Shown here in pieces: positions 24,886 through 37,150 of a stretch of DNA of 64,000 nt. The DNA lies in contig NZ_FOUS01000023.1 in assembly GCF_900114915.1 (NCBI RefSeq), forward strand, positions 1 to 64,000. The letters run 5' to 3'. Both the position numbers and the translations under genes were made by a program. The notes below the pieces were generated by a model, which was not told the DNA's origin, did not search any database, and saw only the letters and a program-made list of their open reading frames with translations. Each line of letters begins with the position of its first letter. The stretch's first letter is position 1. The DNA is from Bradyrhizobium sp. Rc3b (GTDB lineage Bacteria; Pseudomonadota; Alphaproteobacteria; Rhizobiales; Xanthobacteraceae).

Positions 24886-25005
24886 CCGGCCGGGGAAGGT
24901 GATACCGATGCCAACAACAGATGGGGTCGGTGTTGATCTGGGCCTGAATATCACACAGATTGGGGGCGAGCGTACCGCATGCTCTGTTTCGCCGATTAGA
25001 TCGAT

Positions 25006-25539
25006 ATGACCCTTAACCTGAAATTTCTCCGCGTTCAAAGTGGGATGACCCTCGAGCAACTGGCGGCCGATTCGGGGCTGACGAGGAGCTATTTGTCCAA
25101 GCTAGAGCGCGGTCTCTCGTCACCGTCAATTGGTTCTGCGCTCAAGATAGCGGAAGCGCTGGGCACTTCACTTGACCGCCTGTACGGAGAACATGACGAC
25201 AAGGACCCCGTTGCCGTCGTGCGTGCAAAGAACGGTAAGCCAGGGGATACAACCACGTATTTGTCCCTGGTTGCCGGGCTGGCGCCAGATCGCATCATGC
25301 GCGCCTTCATTGTTCGGCCCACGAAAACGGCGAAGCGGGGTCGGATCATGAGTCATCATGAAGGTGAGGAAATTCTCTTCATTCTGACCGGAAAGATCGA
25401 ACTTCTTATCGGAAAGCGAAAGGAGGTTCTTTATCCGGGCGACTGCGTGCAATTCGATTCGACAATTCCTCACAAGCTGACCGCTCTCACGTCGGAGGCC
25501 GCGTCCGCATTGGTGGTGATCGCCACAAAGGAGACCTGA
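25006..25539 (+). CDS. XRE-cupin transcriptional regulator
   Basis: A 177-residue regulator. Residues 4-60 are an XRE helix-turn-helix (KFLRVQSGMTLEQLAADSG, then LTRSYLSKLERGLSSPSIGS). Residues 95-175 are a cupin with SHHEGEEILFILTGKIELLI and YPGDCVQFDSTIPHKLTAL. It is 120 bases downstream of the reductase gene. It probably regulates the tctC operon or the GST gene in response to a small ligand. It is a different subfamily member from the protein at 1673, and I found no copy of the GGGCAA-N4-TTGCCC site near it. Confidence 0.88.
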   Translation: MTLNLKFLRVQSGMTLEQLAADSGLTRSYLSKLERGLSSPSIGSALKIAEALGTSLDRLYGEHDDKDPVAVVRAKNGKPGDTTTYLSLVAGLAPDRIMRAFIVRPTKTAKRGRIMSHHEGEEILFILTGKIELLIGKRKEVLYPGDCVQFDSTIPHKLTALTSEAASALVVIATKET

Positions 25540-25601
25540 CTGTCGGGAAGTTTATGTTGTCTGATGACTTCCTACCAAGTAAGTCGACGAGGTGCAGAAC
25601 G

Positions 25602-26264
25602 ATGAAGCTCTATGATACGCAACGATCGGGGAATGCTTGGAAGGTCCGACTTCTTGCCGGCTTCCTCAATAAGTCTCTCCAGAGGGTCACGTTGTCGATC
25701 GATCGGGGCAACCTTGGCGATCCGGAGTTTCTTAAGCGCAGTCCACTCGGCATGGTGCCGACCTTGGAGCTCGATGATGGGCGTACCATCAGCGAATCTA
25801 TTGCCATCCTGCAGTTTCTAGCTCACGGCACGCCATGGTGGCCGATCGCCGCTCTTGATCAAGCATATGTCTTGATGTGGTTGTCGTTCGAGCAATCGCA
25901 GCACATGCATCCATTGGCGAAATTGCGACTACATCTGAGCCTTCATCGCGACCGCGGAGTTGGAGACGAAGACATGGTTCGTTTCAAGGACGAAGCAAAG
26001 CGCGCGCTGCACTTGTTAGATGATCAGCTCGCAAGGCAAGGATCTTCGGGCTGGGTGGCCACGCAAGCTCATCCAAGTATCGCCGATGTGGCACTTTATC
26101 CGTACACACGCTTAGCGAGTATGGGTGGGATTGATTTGGGGGCGTTCCAGAACCTATCGCCTTGGCTTTCGCGAATGGAAAGTTTGCCCGGCTATCAGCC
26201 TCTATTTCCCGGGCGCCCCGAGCTCAATTTTTCGACGGTCGAAATTGAGGACAAGCCGAAATGA
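25602..26264 (+). CDS. Glutathione S-transferase
   Basis: A 220-residue GST. The N-terminal thioredoxin fold starts MKLYDTQRSGNAWKVRLLAG, with Ser9 in the usual catalytic position. PLGMVPTLELDDGRTISESI holds the cis-proline and the glutathione gamma-glutamyl contact. The C-terminal helical domain ends ADVALYPYTRLASMGG. An upstream GTG/TTG extension to 25554 exists, but the family alignment begins at ATG 25602. It conjugates glutathione to electrophiles in the cytoplasm. It is 62 bases from the XRE-cupin gene and likely in the same transcript. Confidence 0.9.
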   Translation: MKLYDTQRSGNAWKVRLLAGFLNKSLQRVTLSIDRGNLGDPEFLKRSPLGMVPTLELDDGRTISESIAILQFLAHGTPWWPIAALDQAYVLMWLSFEQSQHMHPLAKLRLHLSLHRDRGVGDEDMVRFKDEAKRALHLLDDQLARQGSSGWVATQAHPSIADVALYPYTRLASMGGIDLGAFQNLSPWLSRMESLPGYQPLFPGRPELNFSTVEIEDKPK

Positions 26265-26320
26265 AGGGCATTTCGTTCCTGCTGCGGACTCCCAGCAGCT
26301 GTGTCTAAACTGAGAAAACA

Positions 26321-26947
26321 TCAACTCGTGCGACGGGCGAACAGCAGAGTTGCTCCCAGCCCGCACATGACGGCGCCCGATACCTGCCGCGTCTTGACGA
26401 TGAATGACGGCCGCTTTGCGAAGCCCTCCCGTGCTTTCGCCGCCCAATAGGTCACGATCAAGTCTACGCTCGTGTTGAGTGCGACCGAGATCAGCCCCAG
26501 CACGATGAACTGTGCGGCGACGTTCGTGGATGGGTCGATGAACTGAGGGATGAACGCGAGAAAGAATGCGGCTGTCTTGGGATTTAGTGCTTCCACGACG
26601 ATACCCTCGCGAAAGGCCCGGCGAGCCCCAGTGGTGTGAACGTCGGCCGGCTCCAGGACACGTGCTTCGCGCCATGTTTTGATCCCCAGCCAGACGAGAT
26701 ACAAGCCTCCCACCACCTTGAGCAACGTGAAAGCATCTGCGCTTGCCATAAGGAGCGCAGATAGGCCGACCGCGCCAGCTAGCACGTGCACAAGCCCACC
26801 GAGACCCAGACCGACGCTCGATGCCAAACCTTCGCTCCTGCCACCCGCAAGCGTACGCGCCACGATATAGAAGATGCCCGGTCCTGGCGTGACAGCCACG
26901 AGCAGCGCGGCTGCCAAGAACACGAAGAAAGTCTGATATGCGAACAT
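26321..26947 (-). CDS. LysE/RhtB-family exporter
   Basis: A 208-residue membrane protein with about six hydrophobic segments. It opens with FVFLAAALLVAVTPGPGIFY, the family hallmark, followed by GGRSEGLASSVGLGLGGLVH. FREGIVVEALNPKTAAFFLA is the conserved NPK segment. Members export amino acids or homoserine lactones across the inner membrane. It converges with the GST gene. No dedicated regulator is adjacent and the substrate cannot be told. Confidence 0.93.
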   Translation of the reverse strand: MFAYQTFFVFLAAALLVAVTPGPGIFYIVARTLAGGRSEGLASSVGLGLGGLVHVLAGAVGLSALLMASADAFTLLKVVGGLYLVWLGIKTWREARVLEPADVHTTGARRAFREGIVVEALNPKTAAFFLAFIPQFIDPSTNVAAQFIVLGLISVALNTSVDLIVTYWAAKAREGFAKRPSFIVKTRQVSGAVMCGLGATLLFARRTS

Positions 26948-27266
26948 GGCTTTGCCTTTCGTTTGCGGCCCCGAACGCCTCGGCTTGCCAGCGTTGCAAC
27001 AAACGACCCCGCTTCCGGATTCCGAGGATGCTTGCTCTCGGCAGGGGCGGTGGGGCTCCGATACGGTTAGCTACGCTCGCCCGCGAGCTTGGGAATACAT
27101 AAGCCAACGATCCGGTGCAACCGAGCGGGAGATGAAATCCGCATGAGTCTAACTGACGGCTCAGAGCCTGGAGGGCATGGCGACAAGGGTGGGAATTGAA
27201 AATCCGCCACCGCTCTCTGGTACCCGAAGACGGCCGGTCAGCCCATTGGGGTGGGTGCCTGCGCCG

Positions 27267-28718
27267 TCATCTGCTGTTTTTGGTTCGCGGAATCTTAGTG
27301 GCGATCTGATATGGGACAACTCCTCTTTCGATTGTACCCACGTCAAGTGGATGTCCGATCGGCGGCAACGCCCGGTGACGACAATCTTTGCGTTCGCAGG
27401 CCCTGCAACCCGGGCCAATGGGATCGATCGCATCACGATCGTCCAAGTCCAAGCCTTTCGAGTAGACCATCTCGTTTGCATAGGCAATTTCGCATCCTAG
27501 TCCGACTGCGACGGCACGCGGGCGGCTAAGATAGGAGCCCGTCGAGAGACTCACGGTTCGAGCTACGGAGAGATACCTGGTTCCATCAGGCGAGGCGGCC
27601 AACTGGACCAGGATGTGGCCGGGATGCGAAAACGATTGATGCACGTTCCAGAGCGGGCAGGGACCTCCGAAGCGGGCGAACTGGAAGCGGGTGGCGCTGC
27701 TGCGCTTCAGGACGTTTCCGGCGATGTCGATCTTCAAGAAGTAGAACGGAATGCCTGGCGAGTTCCTACGCTGAAGCGTACTCAGGCGATGGCAGACCTG
27801 CTCGAAGCTCGTGCCGAAGCGTCGCTGAAGGCGTTCGATGTCGTACCGAGCTTCGCGCGCGGTGGTGAGGAATGCCTGATACGGCATGACCAATGCGCCG
27901 GCGAAGTAATTGGCGAGGGCGACGCGTGCCAGCGATGCAGCTTCCTCGTTGCTCAATCGTGCCTGTTTGATGTGGCGCTCGATGCTGTTTCGCTGTTCCA
28001 GGAGGCCGATGACATGAGCAATCCAAAATAGTCGACTCTCTACGGGAGCATCCTCGGACAGGAAGAGTGTCTTGGCGTTGTTATCAAGTCGCCAAATCAT
28101 GCCTTTGCCAAGGTCCTCCGGCGTTTGCTCCGTTCGGATCCCATACGCATCGCGCAGATACCTGATGAAGTCTTCGCTGCGATTCTCAGGGTGGAATTGT
28201 CTTGCTTCAGCAAGTCTTTCGGCGGCGCGGTCGAGTGCATCGAAATAGTTTCGCTTCGATTGCACCCAATCCCTGACCTCATCGTAGGGAAAGCGGCTCG
28301 CGGCACCCACATCATTCTGTGCGACGCGCGTTTGTAGGGAACGATGCTCTTCCTCGAGCGCAAGATAACCGCGATAAAGATGGAGGAAGCGCTGCGCGAC
28401 CTCGGGGGCGACTCGGACGGCCGCGCTCGCCTCATCGGCCGATAGGGCCGATCCGAATAGGGGGTCGCTGGCGGTTTCACGGAGTTCGCTCGCGAGACGC
28501 AAGTCATCATCGGCTGCGAAATAATTCGGTTCAATGCCGAGTAGCCGGCTGAGACGCATTAGCAACTTGCGCGTGATCGGCCTCTGGTCTCCCTCCATTT
28601 GGCTCAAATAACCTGCCGAAATGCCAAGGGCGTCTGCGAGTTCGGCTTGTGTTGTCCCACGTTGTTCGCGCAGCCGCCGCAGCCGGTCGCCCGCAAAGAT
28701 CTTTTGATACTTTGTCAA
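27267..28718 (-). CDS. Short-chain fatty acyl regulator (ScfR/RamB type)
   Basis: A 483-residue XRE-family regulator with a long C-terminal sensor. Residues 7-65 hold the helix-turn-helix (AGDRLRRLREQRGTTQAELA, then ISAGYLSQMEGDQRPITRK). The middle is the IrrE/ImmA-like region found in this family. The C-terminus has a Cys cluster at 438, 441 and 446 (CRACERKDC). Such proteins control propionyl-CoA and glyoxylate genes in actinobacteria and proteobacteria. It is divergent from pccB, which fits. The start is a TTG at 28718; no in-frame ATG fits the family N-terminus, and TTGTAAA repeats lie just upstream. Confidence 0.87.
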   Translation of the reverse strand: MTKYQKIFAGDRLRRLREQRGTTQAELADALGISAGYLSQMEGDQRPITRKLLMRLSRLLGIEPNYFAADDDLRLASELRETASDPLFGSALSADEASAAVRVAPEVAQRFLHLYRGYLALEEEHRSLQTRVAQNDVGAASRFPYDEVRDWVQSKRNYFDALDRAAERLAEARQFHPENRSEDFIRYLRDAYGIRTEQTPEDLGKGMIWRLDNNAKTLFLSEDAPVESRLFWIAHVIGLLEQRNSIERHIKQARLSNEEAASLARVALANYFAGALVMPYQAFLTTAREARYDIERLQRRFGTSFEQVCHRLSTLQRRNSPGIPFYFLKIDIAGNVLKRSSATRFQFARFGGPCPLWNVHQSFSHPGHILVQLAASPDGTRYLSVARTVSLSTGSYLSRPRAVAVGLGCEIAYANEMVYSKGLDLDDRDAIDPIGPGCRACERKDCRHRALPPIGHPLDVGTIERGVVPYQIATKIPRTKNSR

Positions 28719-28735
28719 TTTACAATCTTTACAAG
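28711..28735 (-). promoter_or_regulatory. Candidate ScfR operator: TTGTAAA direct repeats
   Basis: On the minus strand TTGTAAA occurs at 28734-28728 and again at 28725-28719, nine bases apart, followed by TTGACAA at 28718-28712 that includes the start codon. RamB-class regulators are known to bind TTTGCAAA-like A/T-rich words, so an autoregulatory site is reasonable. No other gene is visible in 28719-29047. Confidence 0.45.
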
Positions 28736-29047
28736 ATGTGGTGCGTTGTCAGCAGTTTTAAGCATTTAATTGGTCCTTCAGCGGCGATCGATTTGCTAAG
28801 TTTGCACACAACCGATGAGGTTAAAAGTTTCGAAGCCCCAACCGCTCGGGGAATTGGCTTTGCCACCCCAGTTTGAAAATCGAAAGATTGTGGCAACCGG
28901 GGGCCTGTTGGCACTGCCGGCTTGCGAGGCTTTGGAGAAGTGACCGCGAGGGCCGCCGTTCGCTCGTGCGAGCAATGGCGGCGCTGTTCCATAAAGAGCG
29001 CTTCTTGGTTCGTACCAAGTCGGACCTGACTGTGAGGATACGCTGTC

Positions 29048-30573
29048 GTGACTACATTGGCCGAACTCGAAGACCGACGTGCTGGTGCCAGACTTGGCGG
29101 CGGGAAAAAGCGCATCGAGGCGCAGCACGCCCGCGGCAAGCTGACCGCGCGCGAGCGCATTGAGCTTTTGCTCGACAAGGGATCGTTCGAGGAGTTCGAC
29201 ATGTTCGTCGAGCACCGCTCCACCGAGTTCGGCATGGAGAAGACCAAGGTGCCCGGCGACGGCGTCGTCACGGGGTGGGGCACCGTCAACGGCCGCAAGA
29301 CCTTCGTCTTCGCCAAGGATTTTACGGTGTTCGGCGGCTCGCTGTCCGAGACCCACGCGCTGAAGATCACCAAGCTGCAGGACATGGCGATGAAGGCGCG
29401 GGCGCCCATCATCGGCCTCTATGACGCGGGCGGCGCGCGCATCCAGGAGGGCGTCGCCGCGCTCGCGGGCTATTCCTACGTGTTCCGCCGCAACGTCATC
29501 GCCTCGGGCGTGATCCCGCAGATCTCCGTCATTATGGGCCCCTGCGCGGGCGGCGACGTCTATTCGCCTGCCATGACTGACTTCATCTTCATGGTGAAGA
29601 ACACCAGCTACATGTTCGTCACCGGTCCCGACGTGGTGAAGACCGTGACCAACGAGGTGGTGACGGCCGAAGAGCTCGGCGGCGCCTCGGTGCACGCGAC
29701 GCGCTCCTCGATCGCCGACGGCGCCTTCGAGAACGACGTCGATGCGCTGCTGCAGATGCGCCGCCTGATCGACTTCCTGCCCTCGAACAACACCGATGGC
29801 GTGCCGGAATGGCCGAGCTTTGATGACATCGGCCGGGTCGACATGTCCCTGGACACGCTGATCCCCGACAATCCGAACAAGCCTTACGACATGAAGGAGC
29901 TGATCCTGAAGGTCGTGGACGAGGGCGACTTCTTCGAGATCGCGGACCTGTTTGCCAAGAACATCGTCACCGGCTTCGGCCGCATCGCCGGCCGCACCGT
30001 CGGCTTCATCGCCAACCAGCCGATGGTGCTGGCGGGCGTGCTCGACTCGGATGCCTCGCGCAAGGCCGCGCGCTTCGTCCGCTTCTGTGATGCCTTCAAC
30101 ATCCCGATCGTCACTTTTGTCGACGTGCCGGGCTTCCTGCCGGGCATCGCGCAGGAATATGGCGGCCTGATCAAGCACGGCGCCAAGCTCCTGTTCGCCT
30201 ACTCGCAGTGCACCGTGCCGCTGGTGACCATCATCACCCGCAAGGCCTATGGCGGCGCCTTCGACGTCATGGCCTCCAAGGAGATCGGCGCCGACATGAA
30301 CTACGCCTGGCCGACCGCCCAGATCGCGGTGATGGGCGCCAAGGGCGCGGTCGAGATCATCTTCCGCAGCGACATCGGCGACGCCGACAAGATCGCCGCC
30401 CGCACTAGGGAATACGAAGACCGCTTCCTGTCCCCCTTCATCGCCGCCGAGCGCGGCTACATCGACGACGTCATCATGCCGCACTCGACCCGCAAGCGGA
30501 TCGCCCGTGCGCTGGCGATGCTGAAGGACAAGAAGGTCGAGATGCCCGCGAAGAAGCACGACAATTTGCCGCT

Positions 30574-30577
<4 letters not shown>
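29048..30577 (+). CDS. pccB: Propionyl-CoA carboxylase, beta (carboxyltransferase) subunit
   Basis: A 509-residue carboxyltransferase. The N-terminal half has GDGVVTGWGTVNGRKTFVFA and IGLYDAGGARIQEGVAALAG; the C-terminal half has GRTVGFIANQPMVLAGVLDS, PGFLPGIAQEYGG and ITRKAYGGAFDVMASKEIGA. These form the acyl-CoA and biotin sites. It transfers CO2 from biotin to propionyl-CoA, giving methylmalonyl-CoA. GTG 29048 follows GAGGA by eight bases. It overlaps pccA by four bases. Third-position GC looks much higher than in the genes on either side, as if this pair has a different history. Confidence 0.96.
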
Positions 30578-32595
<2,018 letters not shown>

Positions 32596-32632
32596 GTGCG
32601 GCCACCGAAGGCATGCGAGATGAGGAAGGACA

Positions 32633-34771
32633 ATGATATTTCCAGATGAGTGGAGGAAGGTCGCAGAGAAGGAACTGAAGGCCGATCCCGATACGCTCTT
32701 GCGCGAAACGCCGGAAAATATCGCGATCAAACCCATCTATACGGCATCGGACTTGAACGGCATTGCCCATTTGGACTCTCTGCCCGGCGCTTGGCCGTTC
32801 GTTCGTGGTCCGCGAGCGACGATGTACGCTGGGCGGCCTTGGACGATCCGACAATACGCAGGATTCTCGACAGCGGAGGCATCCAACGCATTCTATCGCG
32901 CCGCATTGGCGTCCGGACAAAAGGGATTGTCAGTCGCTTTCGATTTGGCGACGCACCGCGGATATGACTCCGATCACCCACGCGTTGTCGGCGATGTAGG
33001 CAAGGCTGGTGTTGCCATCGATTCAGTCGAAGACATGAAAATCCTTTTCGACGGGATTCCGCTAGGGGAAACATCCGTCTCGATGACTATGAACGGCGCG
33101 GTCATCCCCATTCTGGCGACCTTCATCGTGGCCGGTGAAGAGCAGGGAGTTCCGCGGGAGGCCCTATCCGGAACGATCCAGAACGACATTCTCAAGGAGT
33201 TCATGGTTCGAAATACTTACATCTATCCTCCACAGCCGTCGATGCGCATCATCGCAGATATTATTGCGTACACGGCGCAGAACATGCCTCGGTTCAATTC
33301 GATATCGATCTCTGGCTATCATATGCAGGAAGCCGGAGCGACGCTCGTTCAGGAACTAGCTTTTACGCTCGCTGACGGACGCGAGTACGTGAGAGCGGCG
33401 CTTGCCAAAGGTCTCAACGTCGATGATTTCGCCGGACGACTTTCGTTCTTTTTCGCGATTGGAATGAATTTCTTCATGGAGGCGGCGAAGCTCCGCGCCG
33501 CCAGGTTGATCTGGTCTCGCGTGATGGCGGAGTTTCAGCCCAAGAAGCAGTCGTCTTTGATTCTCCGTACCCACTGCCAGACGTCGGGAGTGTCTCTCCA
33601 GGAGCAGGATCCATACAACAATATCGTGCGGACCGCCTATGAAGCCTTGGCTGCCGTATTGGGCGGAACCCAATCGCTACATACGAACTCGTTTGATGAG
33701 GCGATCGCACTGCCAACGGAATTCTCGGCGCGGATCGCCCGCAATACACAATTGATACTTCAACATGAAACGGGCGTCACCGATGTGGTCGATCCCCTTG
33801 CTGGGTCGTACTTTGTAGAGCGCCTGACCGACGATCTCGCCCGGGAAGCTTGGCAGCTCATGGAAGAGATTGAAAAGATGGGCGGAATGGCGCGCGCAAT
33901 CTCGACTGGCTGGCCGAAGAGGCTCATCGAAGAATCCGCGACGCGAAAGCAGGCCGCCATCGATCGCGGAGATCAGGTGATCGTTGGAGTCAATCGCTAT
34001 CGGCTCGAGCAGGAAGAATCGATCGATATTCTTGAAATCGACAATTCTACTGTGCGCGCCTCGCAGATCGAACGTCTGGCGCGGATCAAGAAGATGCGCG
34101 ATCCGAATAAGGTAGGCACTACACTAGCGGAGCTGACGCGCATGGCCCGGACGGGGGAGGGTAACCTACTCGCAGCAGCGACCGAGGCCGCCAGAAGCCG
34201 CGCGACAGTTGGTGAGATGTCCGACGCAATGCGATTAGCCTTCGGGGATCATCACGCGATTCCGGCCATCGTTTCCAAGATATACGGGCCCGCTTATGGA
34301 GACGATCCCGAGTTCATAAATCTAATAGCGCGCGTCGGCGAAGTCTCGCGAGGTATTGGCCAGCAGCCGAAAATCATGATCGCGAAGCTGGGCCAAGATG
34401 GACATGATCGAGGGGCGAAGATTATCGCGTCCGCGTTTGGGGACATTGGCTTCGATGTAGTCGCTGGACCGTTGTTCCAGACTCCCGCGGAAGCTGTGAC
34501 CTTGGCAGTTCGTGCCGGCGTGCATGTGCTTGGGGTTTCGTCTCTGGCCGCGGGGCACAAGACGCTGATTCCGCAGGTTATCGAGGAGCTGAAGGCGGCT
34601 GGACACAGCAATATCATCGTTGTCTGCGGCGGGGTGGTGCCCCGGCAAGATTACAATGATTTATTTCAAAAGGGCGTGGCCGCAATATTCGGGCCCGGCA
34701 CGAATGTGCTTGAAGCCGCTCGGGCAATTCTCGATCTCATTGAGGGCCGGCGCAGGAATCGTCTGGATTGA
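32633..34771 (+). CDS. Methylmalonyl-CoA mutase, large subunit
   Basis: A 712-residue adenosylcobalamin enzyme. The TIM-barrel part has GPRATMYAGRPWTIRQYAGF, where the Tyr and Arg contact the substrate, and RTHCQTSGVSLQEQDPYNNI. The C-terminal cobalamin domain carries the base-off motif DGHDRGAK with His591 as the cobalt ligand. It converts methylmalonyl-CoA to succinyl-CoA, completing the propionate route begun by PccAB. The size fits the alpha or single-type subunit; no small subunit and no MeaB-type G protein chaperone is in the window. Its codon use is visibly less GC-rich than that of pccBA. Confidence 0.96.
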   Translation: MIFPDEWRKVAEKELKADPDTLLRETPENIAIKPIYTASDLNGIAHLDSLPGAWPFVRGPRATMYAGRPWTIRQYAGFSTAEASNAFYRAALASGQKGLSVAFDLATHRGYDSDHPRVVGDVGKAGVAIDSVEDMKILFDGIPLGETSVSMTMNGAVIPILATFIVAGEEQGVPREALSGTIQNDILKEFMVRNTYIYPPQPSMRIIADIIAYTAQNMPRFNSISISGYHMQEAGATLVQELAFTLADGREYVRAALAKGLNVDDFAGRLSFFFAIGMNFFMEAAKLRAARLIWSRVMAEFQPKKQSSLILRTHCQTSGVSLQEQDPYNNIVRTAYEALAAVLGGTQSLHTNSFDEAIALPTEFSARIARNTQLILQHETGVTDVVDPLAGSYFVERLTDDLAREAWQLMEEIEKMGGMARAISTGWPKRLIEESATRKQAAIDRGDQVIVGVNRYRLEQEESIDILEIDNSTVRASQIERLARIKKMRDPNKVGTTLAELTRMARTGEGNLLAAATEAARSRATVGEMSDAMRLAFGDHHAIPAIVSKIYGPAYGDDPEFINLIARVGEVSRGIGQQPKIMIAKLGQDGHDRGAKIIASAFGDIGFDVVAGPLFQTPAEAVTLAVRAGVHVLGVSSLAAGHKTLIPQVIEELKAAGHSNIIVVCGGVVPRQDYNDLFQKGVAAIFGPGTNVLEAARAILDLIEGRRRNRLD

Positions 34772-34908
34772 GCATGTCCCGGGGCGGAGCGAGCGAAGCA
34801 CTTTTTCGACGTCGATCTGGTACACCGACCGGCGATGGAGCTGGCGGCCAGTCATACGAGGGACTGCCGCCGCATAGGGCGCTCTACTGCGCGTACGAGA
34901 GTTTCTCG

Positions 34909-36423
34909 TCACGATGCGCGGCGCGACTTGCGCCGCGGCGCCTGCTGCATTCCATTCGTGTCCATCACGTGTCGCAGCCGCAGTACTGCGGCCTCGAGTT
35001 CCTGCGGCGCAAATCCGCCGAATCCGAGCATCAGGCCGGCGCGTGGTGCTTGATGGTACATCGGCGAGATCGCGCGCACGACGATGCCGGCATCGAGCGA
35101 AGCCTGGGCCAGCCGTACGTCGTCGGCGCCGTCAGGCAGCCACAGCAGCAGATGCATGCCCTGATCGCTCGGCTGCAGCGTGACGCCATCAGGCATGTGG
35201 CGTGTGAGCGCCGCGATCAGCGTTGCGCGTCGCGCAGCATAGACGCCGCGGATGCGCCTGATATGGGCTTCGAACAAACCTTCCTGCATGTAGGCGGCAA
35301 GCACGTGCTGGTCCGCCGTCGGCGAGTGGCGATCGAGCAGGGCACGCGCGCCGGCGAACGCATCGATCAGTGGTGCAGGTGCGACGACATAGCCGAGCCG
35401 CAGCGACGGAAATAGCACCTTGCTCAGTGTGCCCAGATAGACGACGCGCTGCGGGTCGAGGCCTTGCATCGACGGGAAGGGATGGCCGGCATAGCGCAGC
35501 TCGCTGTCGTAATCGTCCTCGACGATCCAGGCGCCCTGGCGCGCGGCCCATGCCAGCAGCGCCTTCCGCCTGATCATGCTGATCGGCATGCCTAGCGGAT
35601 ATTGATGCGAAGGCGTGGCGAAAGCTGCGCGCGCATCCGCGCAAATCGCAATGCCGGCGTCGACGTCGATGCCCTGCTCATCCACTGGCACGCGCGTGGT
35701 GACAAGGTCGAGATCGTCGAGCACCGCCGTCATGCCGGGATAGGCGGGGTCTTCGGCCCACACCCGATCGCCGCGCGACAGCAGCACGCGGCCGGCGAGA
35801 TAAAGTCCCTGCTGTGTGCCGGCAGTGATCACCACCTGTTCGGGCTCGCACAGCACCGCGCGCGACTTGCGCACATAGTCGGCGATTGCCCGCCGTAATT
35901 CCATCAGCCCGCGCGGATCGCCATAGCTCGCCGGCGCCGCCGCGCGTGAGGCGCGCACGCGGTTGCCAAGGCGCCGCCAATGGTCGTCGGGCGCGACCGC
36001 GCCGGCGGGCACGGCGATCGCGAACGGCACCTCCGGCATCGGCGTGAAGGCGCCCACCACCTCCGCCAGTTTCGTGGCACGCGGGGGCAGGTCGATCGGC
36101 ATGGTCTCCGCTTTCCGGCTGCGCGACGATCGCGCGGGCCGCGGCTGCTCGGCGAGCATCGGTGCCACGCGGGTGCCGGCGCCGACGCGCGAGTCCAGAT
36201 AACCCTCGGCTTGCAATTGCTCGAAGGCTTCCGTCACTGTGCCGCGCGCGACGCGCAGTGACGTCGATAGCGTCCGTGTCGACGGCAGCAATTCGCCGGG
36301 CTTCAGTTCGCCCTTGGCGATCGCGGTGCGCAGTGCATGCGCGATCTGTCGGCCGACCTGGGCTGCGGCGCGGTCGATCACGCCGAGTGAGGGGATGTCT
36401 GTGGTGACGCGCCGACGCGGCAT
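34909..36423 (-). CDS. MocR/PdxR-type GntR-aminotransferase regulator
   Basis: A 504-residue fusion. Residues 22-86 are a GntR winged helix (HALRTAIAKGELKPGELLPS, then LRVARGTVTEAFEQLQAEGY). Residues 130-490 are a fold-type I aminotransferase domain with VEDDYDSELRY (pyridine Asp and Tyr) and GTLSKVLFPSLRLGY, where Lys335 binds PLP. MocR proteins sense PLP or amino compounds such as GABA and act as activators or repressors. It is divergent from the FMN-binding gene at 36524, about 100 bases away, which is a common pairing and the likely target. Confidence 0.93.
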   Translation of the reverse strand: MPRRRVTTDIPSLGVIDRAAAQVGRQIAHALRTAIAKGELKPGELLPSTRTLSTSLRVARGTVTEAFEQLQAEGYLDSRVGAGTRVAPMLAEQPRPARSSRSRKAETMPIDLPPRATKLAEVVGAFTPMPEVPFAIAVPAGAVAPDDHWRRLGNRVRASRAAAPASYGDPRGLMELRRAIADYVRKSRAVLCEPEQVVITAGTQQGLYLAGRVLLSRGDRVWAEDPAYPGMTAVLDDLDLVTTRVPVDEQGIDVDAGIAICADARAAFATPSHQYPLGMPISMIRRKALLAWAARQGAWIVEDDYDSELRYAGHPFPSMQGLDPQRVVYLGTLSKVLFPSLRLGYVVAPAPLIDAFAGARALLDRHSPTADQHVLAAYMQEGLFEAHIRRIRGVYAARRATLIAALTRHMPDGVTLQPSDQGMHLLLWLPDGADDVRLAQASLDAGIVVRAISPMYHQAPRAGLMLGFGGFAPQELEAAVLRLRHVMDTNGMQQAPRRKSRRAS

Positions 36424-36523
36424 AATGGACCAGTCGAAATTGTCGAAAGTGGACCTAACGATAGACCATTCTGGCCTCTAAGATGCGAGTCAATCACGTA
36501 AAAGATTTGTCAGGAGGCCTGCC

Positions 36524-37150
36524 ATGTATCTGCCGCCCCACTTCAAGATCGACGAGCGTTGCCAGATCCATGCCGCGATGCTTGCGTCGCGGCTGGCGAC
36601 ACTGGTCACCGCGACCGCCGACGGCCTGATCGGCACCCCGCTACCGCTGACCCTCGATGAGGGCGAAGGCGAGAACGGGACGCTCTATAGCCACGTCGCG
36701 CGGCCCAACACGCAATGGAAGACGCCCGCCACCGGCGAAGCGATGGCGATCTTCGCCGGCCCCGACGCTTACGTATCGCCGTCCTGGTACGTGACGAAGG
36801 CCGAGCACGGCAAGGTCGTGCCGACCTGGAACTATATCGCCGTGCATGCTTACGGTCCGGTCGAATTCTTCGAAGATGCGGATCGGCTGCTCGACGTCGT
36901 GACGCGGCTGACCAATCTGCATGAGCGCGAACGTGCGGAGGCCTGGCGGGTCAGCGACGCGCCCGATGATTTCATCAAGGCACAACTGCGGGGCATCGTC
37001 GGCCTGCGCATGCCGATCACGCGGCTCGACGCTAAGCGCAAGATGAGCCAGAACCGCAAGCTCGAGGACCGCGCTGGCGTCATCGCCGGCCTGTCGACGA
37101 GCGATCGCGCTGCTGATCGCGAGGTCGCCGCGATGATCCCGACGAGCTGA
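36524..37150 (+). CDS. PaiB-like FMN-binding protein
   Basis: A 208-residue protein of the PaiB/FMN-binding negative-regulator family. It begins MYLPPHFKIDERCQIHAAML, has PLPLTLDEGEGENGTLYSHV, and the flavin-fold stretch AIFAGPDAYVSPSWYVTKAE followed by VPTWNYIAVHAYGPVEF. The C-terminus ends with the family segment SQNRKLEDRAGVIAGLS. In Bacillus PaiB affects sporulation genes, but most members are of unknown role and may be flavin oxidoreductases. AGGAGG stands ahead of the ATG. It is probably controlled by the divergent MocR protein. Confidence 0.9.
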   Translation: MYLPPHFKIDERCQIHAAMLASRLATLVTATADGLIGTPLPLTLDEGEGENGTLYSHVARPNTQWKTPATGEAMAIFAGPDAYVSPSWYVTKAEHGKVVPTWNYIAVHAYGPVEFFEDADRLLDVVTRLTNLHERERAEAWRVSDAPDDFIKAQLRGIVGLRMPITRLDAKRKMSQNRKLEDRAGVIAGLSTSDRAADREVAAMIPTS

